From contig CM048552.1 in assembly GCA_026413225.1 (NCBI GenBank), positions 191,304,053 through 191,368,052 on the forward strand: 64,000 nucleotides of DNA. The letters run 5' to 3'. Below the pieces are notes generated by a model that worked only from the letters and a program-made list of their open reading frames with translations, searched no databases and had not been told where the DNA came from. This document shows positions 25,182 through 35,860 of this stretch, in pieces. The number at the start of each line of letters is the position of its first letter. Positions within the stretch are counted from its first letter, which is position 1. This DNA is from Otis tarda (lineage: Eukaryota; Chordata; Aves; Otidiformes; Otididae). The translations under genes were made by a program, and so were the position numbers.

Positions 25182-25541
25182 CCACAGTTCAAATATAATA
25201 AATGACTCAACAACAGGCTGTGTGAGTTTCTAACAGCTTCTTTGGAAAACAAGCCTGGGAAACGCCTGTGCAACCCAGGGAGTGACTGGAAGGTTATATA
25301 CTGTGTTTCTCTTAATAAGTAGAAGAAAGGCAAAACCTGTTACATTATTTCATGGTCTCTGTAACATGTAGAGCTAGCACACAGGATAGCATAACAACAT
25401 GCCAGTAAAATTAAAGCACAGGTCACAGCTGGAAAAAGCAGGCATTCCTTCACATTCTGGAGGCACTTTCTATAGTGCCAGAAAGATGACAGATTTATGG
25501 TCTTTAAGTAATAGGTTGACTAATGTACTTTTCTTTGTATT
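25182..25541. other. Single-copy spacer between LTR and CR1
   Basis: About 360 bases with no open frame of note and no recognised repeat. Confidence 0.5.
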
Positions 25542-26649
25542 TCATAGAATCGTAGAATCATAGAATGGTTAGAGTTGGAAGGGACCTTCAAAGGTCGTCT
25601 AGTCCAACCCCCCTGCAAGAAGCAGGGACATCCCCAACTAGATCAGGTTGCTCAGAACCCTATCCAACCTGGCCTTGAATGTTTCCAGGGATGGGGCTTC
25701 CATCACCTCTCTGGGCAACCTGTTCCAGTGTTCTACAACTCTCATTGTAAAAAATTTTTTCCTAATATCCAATCTAAATCTACCTCCCTCTATTTTGAAA
25801 CCATTAGGCCTCGTCCTATCACAACAGGCCCTACTGAACAGCCTCTCCCCATCTTTCTTGTAGGCCCCCTTGAGGTACTGGAAGACCGCTATCAGGTCGC
25901 CCCGGAGCCTCCTCTTCTCCAGGCTGACCAGCCCCAACTCTCTCAGCCTGTCCTCATAGGAAAGGTGCTCCAGCCCTTTGATCATCTTGGTGGCCCTCCT
26001 CTGGACCCTCTCCAACTGGTCCATGTCCTTCTTATGTTGGGGGCTCCAGAACTGGACACAGTACTCCAGGTGGGGTCTCACCAGGGCAGAGTAGAGGGGC
26101 AGAATCACCTCCCTCGACCTGCTGGCCACACTCCTCTTGATGCAGCCCAGGATGTGGTTGGCCTTCTGGGCCGCAAGGGCGCATTGCCAGCTCATGTTGA
26201 GCTTCTTGTCCACCAGCACTCCCAAGTCCTCCTCAGGGCTGCTCTCGATCCATTCTCCACCCAGCCTGTATTTGTGCCTGAGATTGCCACGACCCAGGTG
26301 CAGGACCTTGCACTTGGCCTGGTTGAACTTCATGAGGGTGACACAGGCCCACCTCTCCAGCCTGTCAAGGTCCCTCTGGATGGCATCCCTCCCTTCCAGC
26401 GAGTCGATGGCACCACACAGCTTGGTGTCATCGGCGATCTTGCTGAGGGTGCACCCTATCCCACTGTTCATGTCGCTGACAAAGATGTTGAACAGGGCCA
26501 GGTCCAACACGGACTCCTGAGGGACACCACTTGTGACCGGTCTCCATCTGGACATCGAGCCATTGACCACCACATTCTGAGTGCGGCCATCCAGCCAACT
26601 CCTTATTCACCGAGTGGTCCGTCCATCAAACCCATGCCTCTCTAGTTTA
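25542..26649 (-). mobile_element. CR1 LINE, 5'-truncated, about 1.1 kb
   Basis: On the minus strand the element ends in octamers of the ATTCTATG type at 25542-25568. The 3' UTR block GGAAGGTCCC... precedes the tail. The body aligns base by base with the CR1 copies at 41571 and 56200-57355. Its 5' truncation lies at about 26649, inside the RT domain, just after the AAACTAGAGAGGCATGGG block. It carries many private substitutions, so it is older than those two copies. No target duplication is expected for CR1 and none is evident. Confidence 0.95.
25638..26649 (-). pseudogene. CR1 ORF2 C-terminal reverse-transcriptase fragment
   Basis: This is the C-terminal part of the CR1 ORF2 polyprotein: RT palm motifs, thumb and the C-terminal region up to the natural stop (…RVLSNLI). 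It stays open from 26573 down to 25638 (about 312 codons). Further 5' in the same frame there is a TGA at 26607-26609 where the 56-kb copy has TGG. The RT active site reads IADD instead of the usual FADD, and the motif-B region reads GVPQESVLD against GVPQGSVLG. One lysine codon is missing in [10 protein letters not shown] compared with EEKDLGV. These changes and the 5' truncation make it a dead relic. The plus-strand 356-codon frame over the same bases is its antisense shadow. Confidence 0.93.
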
Positions 26650-29600
26650 AGTTAAATAAGTTTAATAGCAAAAGAGAAGAATCATGAGTCTCTACCTATT
26701 TTGTAGCTGAAGGGTATCAATTATATATAATTTTGATTTTTTTTTTTTCAAATGATTTGGAGCTTCAACCACTGCAATAAGAAGTTGACATCTTTTCACT
26801 AAGGCACTGCTATAATTTTGTTATATGCAATGTGAGTTACAAAATGAAATGTTGAAATTACACAGACCAGTAGATAAAGCATTTAGTGAAAATCTATCTA
26901 GCAAAGAGGGTGTGATTCATTTAAAACACTGTCTGAACAGATGTAACAAACACAAAATGATGTATCTTCAGCCCACCTTCAATGCTCTACTTCAGTTTAA
27001 TTAATTTTCTTCACCTCCTTATGTAAAACTTAGTGTCCATGAAAATACTGACAGCCTTAGACAATGAAATTGTCTACCTGCTGCAGTACGGTGGATTGAA
27101 GAGAGTCCTGCCACCATGATTTTGAAAACAGCAGAGCCTCATTCACAGTACCTTGCTTGATGTGTGTCCCAAGAACAGGAGAGCAGAGCATAGCACAGCA
27201 TAGACACATAGCATAGAACAAGATATGTCAGGAAGCAGAAGGCAAAGGTGAGAATCATTTTTTTGCCACGCTGTGTAAACCAGGGCAACCACAGACCTGT
27301 TCTTTCTATAAATACCAGCGATGACTTTTGCTAGTACAGCTGATACTAGTTCAGGCTTGCAGGCGTCCACACTCAATACTGAGTTACACTGACAAAAGTG
27401 AAGACGCTAAGTCTTGGATTAAGTTTCCTAGTAGCCTTAGCCCTGGTACCAGAATGGTTCACCAGCACTAATAATACCTATTAGCAGTACTCTTTCTCCT
27501 TTTACAATAGACAGTACATAACCTGCTATGTCCCTTCCCAAAACTCTCAGGTTTTACAAATAAGCTTTGTGCTTACACAGTAGATGAGAAAATACAGCAG
27601 CTCTCTGAAGGAAGAGGCCCAGATCACAGCCTGAGTGACTTCATATTTTTATGAAGATCTTCATTGGAAAAGTGCACAGCATTTATCTTACTTATCTTTG
27701 AGGTCTGCCAACCACCACTCCACTACCACATGCTGCTGGATTTATCAGGGCCATGACAGGATGCAATTGAGATGCACTGCCCCCACACATGCTAACATCC
27801 TGACTTTCACAGGGAAGAAGAAATAGATAAGGAAGGACATTTCATCTTTTTGAGAGTTCAAATCTAGATCTGCAAGAGAAAGGAGTCCGAGAACACATGC
27901 TGGATAACAAGCAGAAGGTCTGACAGGTGCACAGCTTCTGAGATGGCAAACATAGGCAGCACAAACTTTGCAGAGAAAAATATCAGTTCGTTTAGGAAAT
28001 TGCACCAGCTCACATGAAAGGCACATGGGAAATATGTGCTTTTAAAAATCTGCCTAGCCAAAGAACACCTCAGGCTGCCCACAGAGTCGTGGTTTGCTCA
28101 GTATAGGCACACTTTCCTTTCTTTCCCTTTCCTCTCAATTATATTTTTCTTCTTTGCTTTATATCTGTTGTGTAGAGCAATGTCAACCCCTGGTTTAAAC
28201 AAGCCCCCGTGACACATCTCTGAAGAAGTACCTTGCACACTTACCCTTCTTTTACACTCTTTTCTGGACAGATGCTATCAGCTACTTCCGGACACAAGAT
28301 GCTGGGTTACACAAACTTTTCACAAGCTGTCCTGATCTCGGGATGTATTTCAGCTCATTGCAATGCAGGACAGCCATAAGATTTCCATGATGCCACTTGG
28401 TCTCTATATTAGTAGTCCTCCTCTAAACCTCTTTTTGTAGGTGTACAGCGTCAGCTACTCAAGTGACATCCACTGACACTGCTGCCAGGGCCAGCCCACG
28501 CCCCTGGGAGCCGCTTCCAGCTCAGGCTCAGCCATGGGACCTGGCCAGAGCTGCAACCCCTGCCACCTCACAGCAGTGCCAGTATCAGCCAAGGGGCCCC
28601 AGATCAGCGCCTTACCTTAATCCTGTTGACACTTTGCTGAAGCATGACCAAAAGTAGCTAGTTTATTATTATTTATTGTCCTCTTTCCTCCATACATATT
28701 AAGATAAAAACAATGGCAGTGTAAGTATAAATGACTGTCTCATATCACTTTGGTATACCTCAAAGTACTAATCCCTAGCAAAGGAGGAGAATCTAGTGCC
28801 TTCTGGGAATTTCACTGCTATGACCTACAGTTGACAATCACATAAAAAGCCCAAGTGCCTCTCTCACACACGTGTTTAGAAAAAGACAGGAGAACATTTT
28901 CCTCTAAATCTCTGTCTTCATAAACATTTTCCTCCCTCTGTTGATAGTTATTTGTAAAATATTGATTTCCATGTTTCTATTAGCAATAAAAGTCTAGCAA
29001 ATGTGTAGAGCTACCCCATATAATAACTTGTCATTCTTTCTGTTTCTTTTTCAAAAATACAAAGCAAATCCGCTTTCAAATGTTGTTCAGAAATTACAGG
29101 AACATAAATATGCTGGACATGTTTGTCTCATGGATAAGGTCTCATACATACTGGGTGAGCTTCTAGTTCAAGGCGCAATGTATCAGATATATTAAACTGA
29201 CTGCACATAAAAGCATATTTTTGATCATTATGGATTCAGTTTACATTTTCTGGAACTGTTAAGAATGAGCCACAGATGTATTTTCAGTTACGAATTTTAG
29301 CTGAGATAGGAGTGCTGAAATCTAATATGCAAGGTATGGTCTTCTGTCTAACCAAAACACGCTCAGACGAAATTAGTCTTATTAAAAAAAATCTAAGACT
29401 CGAGATCTAAATCTAGGTTTATTGTGATTCATTATTCTGCAATTTCATTCTGCTAATTGTTAGGCTTGCACTTAGTAACATAGCTGTGCAATAGCATGCA
29501 AATTTTGTCTATGCACTTTTGCCTTTTTATCCTGTAAATATATCACTTGCAGCAGTTATCACATAGAAAGAGAAGGGACATCCATTTCTACAGGCTATCT

Positions 29601-31255
29601 AGTGCATGTTGGCCCCATAGCCCATAACTGTAGATTTTTGAAACCTTGCTTGTCTGCAGAGGTGTACAAGCCACTGGGCTACAGATTGCCTAAAATATGA
29701 CAAATATGACTGATATTGTTTATGTTTCCAGGGTCAGATAAAGAGATTTTTTGTAAATAGTAGAAACAGATAGATACACATGCCCAACCTCCAGGTAGGC
29801 AGGGTTTTTTGAGGGGTACAACTTAAGCCACAGTTCAATCCTCGTTATTTCAAATTAATCTGGTGACCTGCAGCTAGCAGTGAGATCTACGTCACCAGTG
29901 AAACCCAGCAGGCCCATTTCTGAACAGTGGTACATGTACCAAACACATCTTGACACTCCTTTGAGAAGCAAGTGGGAAAACTTATTTGAAAGACTGGAGG
30001 GAACTTTCCATTGACATTAAACTGCCAAGGATTTGAGAAGACGTATTTTTCCTCAGGTTCCTGCACAGCTTTGTCCCACAGAGTCTCCTGGAAGGACTTG
30101 CTGGAATTAAGGATTTACAATTCTGTCTCCTCTGGGCTGGAGTGGAGCAGCATAAAACACCGTAAGAACAAAACCAAAAATAAAAATAAAAAGAAGATAA
30201 GATTAAAGGGAAAAAGTGTATATGGTAGGCAGAAAAAAAAAAAAAAAAAAGCTAATTTATTTACAGTGGACATGCTACACAAAGCACAACTGTATTATCA
30301 GTACACAGAGGATACTATTTCCCTAAAATAATGTGAGAAAACCCTTAAAGACCGAACAGCAACAAATTGGAAACACAAGACTTGCCTGTAAAACAGAAGC
30401 CAAACATCTCACAATTGAAGAGAGTCCTATATCGGAACAGTACCATTCAAAACAGAAGAGTTTCCATTGACTTTGGTGAGTTTTGCCTCAAATCTTGTTA
30501 GTTTGAGTCAGTTCATCATTGGAAATAAAAAGACCTTTGTTGTTCAGAAACTACTGAAGAAATTCTGCTGTTGCTATGCTCCACTGAGGCATCATCTGGA
30601 GAAAAATGTGCCATCCTTTCCTTCCCTCTGGCAATCCCTGGAGAAAACAATGGCTGTTTCCAACCACTAGTCCAAACATATTTACAATTTTCTTGCCGTA
30701 TATACACAGGAATTAGACCTTTGTGTCAATAACTTGTATTTTCAGTTTACCTAACATTATTACTGCACCTATTTAGGTCCTAAAGAATCTCTAATTAATC
30801 AAATTATCCATCTAGTTTGATTACTAGTGGTAACTGACCCTAGAGGTTGATTAATACATTCTCAAATTATTCAGGAAGGCTCTTGAAAGAGCCTACAAAA
30901 TTTACCCTTTTTGCAACCACAAAGTGCCTTATGAGGCCCACCGCTGCCTGAGGGTTGAATATAATCAATAATCCATAAAGATAATTGTTCCCACATGATG
31001 GGTGAACAACCTCAAGCTGAGTGCATAAGGGCTAGCACAGTAATTGATGTTTTTGTTGGGTTTCTACACTTAATGCAATTTGCCTCGAACAAGCCAACTC
31101 ATCCCTTCTGTTGGACAGTAAATATAGATTTAAGCTTTCCTCCAGGGTATTTCACATAAAGGGAAAACATACTTTATGTTCTGTCGTTAGTTAAAAGCCT
31201 GAGTTTAGCAAAATTTATATTTTAATTACCCAAGATATCATAGCTAATAATACTA
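26650..31255. other. Single-copy DNA, no gene recognised
   Basis: About 4.6 kb with only short frames (106 codons or fewer). A purine-rich A tract occurs at about 30170-30250, ending in an A18 run at 30233-30250. No domain, exon pair or repeat family is recognised. Some parts (28.2-28.45 kb) might be very old repeats that I cannot name. Confidence 0.5.
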
Positions 31256-31420
31256 ATACTTTACAGGCGTACAGTAACTTCCATCTCATATGTTCTTCCA
31301 AGTGATTAACTTGCCTGCATTGCTTTGAGGCAGTTAATTGTATTTATCCCAATTTTACAGATGAGGAAATTATTACAGCCTATGCCATGTGTTCAAAAGC
31401 ATTGAGTCAGGATTAAAAAT
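31256..31420 (-). mobile_element. MIR-like (CORE-SINE) relic
   Basis: TTTTACAGATGAGGAAA at 31353-31369 is the reverse complement of the MIR word TTTCCTCATCTGTAAAA. It is preceded at the right spacing by TTTATCCCAA (MIR 'tattatcccc'). Further upstream come the CTTTACAG...CATCTCAT words that fit the MIR 3' part, and downstream the diverged GAGTCAGGATT that fits 'gagccgggatt'. MIRs are tRNA-derived SINEs of amniote age, rare and strongly decayed in birds. I infer a relic on the minus strand; the edges are approximate. Confidence 0.6.
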
Positions 31421-34400
31421 GAGGCAATTGTCTTAGAAATTCTAAGACACTAATTTTTAAAGTGTTAATTTTTTTTCATAAGCTTCTTGATGAACACCTT
31501 CCTGATATCAGACAATTTGAAATTTTGAGGGAAATAAAAAGTATGATGGGGCTTACTGTGAAACAGTGGGAGGAAAGTCAAAGTTTGCTAGAGTAAACTA
31601 GAACACAGATCTCTCAGCAATTGTGTCTTTTTTGATTCTCAACTTTTTTGAACTTATGCCATAAGAGTATAGCTTATCCTGGTTTGGTCCCCTGGAATGT
31701 CCCATGCTGTAGAGGAATTTCAGCAACATCTCCAGGGTTAGATTTAAATTTGCAAAACTAGCATGCATGAAACAAAGCAGAACCATCACTGAGCAACCCG
31801 AAAACAGGTGTCCTCTCCATGTTCACATACCAGCTGGCTCCAGACCTCATGCGGTCTTCACAAGGTGGCCTCTCTGCATCCCCAGGGCTGCCCTGGGCAG
31901 GCTGCACCACAAGCACTGGAGCCACCACCAAGGACACTGTTGCAGGGTTTCTTGGCTTGCCACCCACCAAGAACCACTGGCAGGTGGGCACATCAGCAAG
32001 GGAAATAAGCACAATTATTTAGAACAGTGAATATTTGGCCATTCAAGCTCTCATTAATCTTACTAGACAGTGATACTTCCAAGTATCTTAGCTAAAATGG
32101 TGCTTCCTTCTATCACTGCCGACTGCACTACATGGAGATAATTCCTGAAGCTGTTTTTCTTCAGAGAGATCCTCAGAGACTCAGGGAGATGGAGAGGGAC
32201 AGTGAAACTAAGCTGTGGATGTTTTTTCTTTCTGGAAGAAATGAGGCTCATAAGCAAGCACAGAAAAAGCTATTAACCCAAGATTCAATTATTACCAATA
32301 AACAGGAAGTGTTACCAAACTATTATAAATATACCAAAACCTTTAATTACATATATATGTTTAAAATCTAAAAAGAAGAAAATAACCCCACAAGAAGCCA
32401 GCAAATTATGGAAGTGTGGTTGTGTCTTTTGGAAAAATACAAGTCTGATGTATTCCTCTTGTTCCTCTAGCATCTTTCTCATCCTACGTTTTTGTCTGTT
32501 CATTGGTCTTCTTGAGATCTGCAGACATTCATGTTTTGCCCAGACAATGTCTCATCATCTTAGATAGAGAAGAAAAAGTTTTCTGCTTGACTTTACAAAT
32601 CTTAGGTGATACCACAATCCTAAGCTTTTCAAGATTTTTTTTTCTTTTGCTTCCTGCCTCCCTCTTTAATCTTCTGCACAGAAGAACAGTAAGCCTTTCC
32701 TCTCAAGAGTACTTTGTTGCTGCATCTTCTGTGCTTTGCAATGCTAATGATCAGATTTGTAAAAAGACCCACATCTAAGTGGTTCCCTTCTGGCTTCAGG
32801 TCTTTGCAGGTCTCCATGCTGGCTTATCAGAAGGAGGATGAAATATATATGAACCTACTAGCCAGTTCAATAGTACTTCATGATCAAAAATGTTCTATGT
32901 TAACCAGTGATGAAGATGCTTGCCAGAGAAACAGCATTGTCCTTCAGGCCATTGAAATACTCAAGTGTCCTTAAAGACCAAAGGAGAAGGATTACATCAG
33001 CCTCCATCAGCAATGGGAGAGCTGTGCTGATCTTCAAACTGCAAATCACTGATCTAACATGGAGGGGGGAATCTATTTATCTTCTCCTAAAGTTACGAAT
33101 CAAACACTAGGAGAAGACAGTAGGCCTTTTTGGCTAAGGTGGCACCTCGCTGTGGTCATACAGAGTTTCCTATGATCACACACTTTTTTGTTACATCTCA
33201 GCTTCCCCCTTTACTATTAGCCTTTAAGCTGTCCTGAAGAAGTCTGTGTCTTTTTATTGATTCCATAGCAAACACTTGATGACGGAAACAAATAAACAAC
33301 AGGGGATGTTTTGTTAATTTGTAGGTGCCTTTTGTGGCAAGAAGAAAAAAAATAAATACTTGCTGAGACATTTTATCAGTAGTAGCAACAATTTTCCCAG
33401 GTTTGGGATCCTTGCTGCCATCTATCTTTGTACTGCCTTCCAGATACGGTAGAGATTTTAGCCTCTGTAATTATACAGGGGGGGAAATCCAGAAGCAGAT
33501 ATAAGGTTTGAACTAATTAAGGCCAAAAATATGACTTGCAATATTCCCCAGCGCTGTCACCTTTCTGCTTTTCAGCACATAAGCCCATTTAATTGCATAT
33601 CAAATAATAGGGAAGCCTCCTGACTATTGTATTCAAAATATCTACTGCAACCTCTCTGATAATTTAATCACAGATTCTTTTTCCACGTTCTAGTAGTTTT
33701 GACAACCTGAACCAGTGGAAATTATTCTTGCCTACCATAAAAATATTCCAGCACTGTCTTTAGGGAAAACCTTAATAACACAAAGTTCATGGAGGTGAAA
33801 GCTATACATCTTAAGTAAACATGAATGATAGAAGGTTTTGCTTGTAAATTAGTATTTCTAAATTAGGTTGAGTATATTAAGGTGGCCTAGAAATTCTCTA
33901 TCATATTATGAACCCAATTTCATCGACACAGATAGACCTACTGAAGTCCTTAGTTCTCCAGATTTAATTTTAATTTCTTATTATGGAAGTAAAATGTTTA
34001 GTTTTGCCAAACATACCAGCATATAATGTTGAGCTATTACCTTATCCCAAAGTAAAATATATTTGGAGGAATACAGAAGTCATGCTCTTTGGAAATTCTT
34101 TTCCTTGATTCTGACCTTGCTATGTGTATTTTAGACAAAAGAGACATGCCCACGTTGATCTTTATTCGTGTACCTTAGCAGGAACAGAATAATGTGAATT
34201 AAAGTACTCTAATCCAATGAAGGAAAGGAGAATGAAAAACTTCCTAGAGTATGAAGATATGAAAATTCAAAGAGAACTAGGGAATATCATTCCACTGCTT
34301 CAAAGGAGCTTGAAAAACAGGAGTCTTCATGTCAGCCCTGTATTTGACAGTCCTATGCAAATCACAAATCAGTCCTGTCTGCCTTTGCACTCCAGCAGAT

Positions 34401-34759
34401 CTAACTCCTTCTGTCCCACCTCCCCTCACCTCAGCTTTTAAATAATTTATTTCCTCCCCAACAACCTTATGGGTTTTATTTCCCTCTCTGTTTCTTGACC
34501 CTCTGTTCATTTCTGCCAGCATTCCCTTCAAAGCTCGATATTGCTCTATTCCCTGCACTGTTGCGTTGGCACACCCTTGGCACACTACCACCTCTGGTGG
34601 GACATAGTCCTTTTTCCACTCCCTGGATGTAATCTAATTGAAAGTAGATACCTTTATGGAAGATATGTTTTAACTGATGAAAGTGTATTAAACAGTGGTA
34701 ACAGGGTCTTTCTTGTAAAGTGATGCCTTCATCTAACACAACCCCAGCCTCCATCTATT
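31421..34759. other. Single-copy DNA, no gene recognised
   Basis: AT-rich, with a GC-richer island at about 31800-32000 that stays open in several frames at once (66-87 codons) and resembles no protein. No repeat family is recognised in the rest. Confidence 0.5.
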
Positions 34760-35561
34760 TTCACCTCAGGAGCTCCCTGAGCTGGATGTGGTAGGTATTT
34801 AGGAATTGTCAGTGTATTTCTCTTCCATGGGCTGGTCCAGTCTCCCCTTTAAGTCCATGGCTTCAGCATCCACAACAGTCACAGGCATTTTGTGCACAGG
34901 CTGACTACCCACTGGGTGAAATACATCTCTTTTTGTTTGTTTTTAACATGCTTCGTACAATCTGTTAAACGCGTCTATGACTTGTACTGGAAGAACCAGT
35001 GAATATACCGATGCCTACCGTCCTCTTCACACCACTCATAGTGATTCATGCCTTTGTCTTATCCCCTCCTGTACGGGCTTCTTCCTCAGTACTGGAGAGC
35101 TCTGGTTTACTTAGTTGGTGCTCACATGGAATTTATTCAATATCCATAGTCACTTTTGTTGCCCTTCACAGAATCTTTTTCAGCTCTAATATCTCCTTTT
35201 GAAAATGAAGGGGCCTGCGCTTTATGCAATACTTACCATGTGGGCAAACCATGAATTCATACAGAGGTATTATGACATTTTCTGGTTTGCGCTCTATTTT
35301 CTCCTAACTATCCTTAACATTTACATCTGCTTCTTTGACTGTTACTGAGCACTGAGACTGACATTTTCATGGAAATATTTATTATAACCTCAAGATCTTA
35401 TTCTTGAGTAGTAATGGTCAGCTAAAAGGCCATAATTTTCTATGCAAAGTTAGGAGTTTTTTTCCTCTGTGCATCATTTTAAATTATTGACACTGAATTT
35501 CGCCTGTTGTTTTATTCTCCAGTCTCATAAGATCTTTCTGCTAGTCTTCATATTCAGCCCT
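34760..35561 (-). mobile_element. Ancient amniote-type CR1 LINE relic
   Basis: On the minus strand this follows, block by block, the ORF2 3' portion of the CR1 type that is abundant in turtles and crocodilians. In plus-strand order the recognisable words are 'atccacaacagtcac' (34870), 'ctgactacccactggg' (34902), 'ctctttttgtttgtttttaa' (34928), 'acaccactcat' (35030), 'gttgcccttcacagaatc' (35159), 'ttaccatgtgggcaaaccat' (35232), 'catacagaggtattatgaca' (35257), 'ctcaagatcttattcttgag' (35391) and 'cactgaatttcgcctgttgt' (35491). Heavy substitution and many small indels leave no long frame. The order and spacing make this convincing. It is among the oldest elements in the window. Confidence 0.75.
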
Positions 35562-35860
35562 TGCCACAAAAGATCGGAGGATGGAGCACCTCTGCTATGA
35601 AGAAATGTTGAGAATTGAGGTTGTTCACCCTGGAGAAGAGAAGGCTCCAGGGAGACCTTATAGCGGTCTTCCAGTCCCTAAAGGAGGCCTATAAGAAAGA
35701 TGGGGATAAACTTTTTACCAGGGTCTGTTGCGATAGGACAAAGGGTAATGGTTTGAAACTAAAAGAGGGTAGATTTAGACTAGATGTAAGGAAGAAAATT
35801 TTTACAATGAGGGTGGTGAAGCACTGGAACGGGTTGCCTAAAGAGGTGGTTGATGCCCCA
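35562..35860 (+). mobile_element. CR1 LINE internal fragment lacking its 3' end
   Basis: From GCCACAAAAGATC to GTTGATGCCCCA this matches the CR1 ORF2 C-terminal coding region: the frame [15 protein letters not shown]...[13 protein letters not shown] is open for 86 codons at 35615-35875. The last about 25 codons, the 3' UTR and the octamer tail are absent. CR1 copies are normally truncated at the 5' end only, so the loss of the 3' end points to a later deletion or rearrangement at about 35861. It abuts the ancient minus-strand CR1. Confidence 0.88.

Noticed and set aside
25575-26645. 356-codon plus-strand frame
   Set aside because: It is antisense to the CR1 RT fragment on the minus strand; the same antisense frame reappears at 41377-42234 and 56333-57016 opposite other CR1 copies.
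31758-32030. Frames of 66-87 codons open on both strands
   Set aside because: A local GC-rich island keeps several frames open; no protein resemblance.
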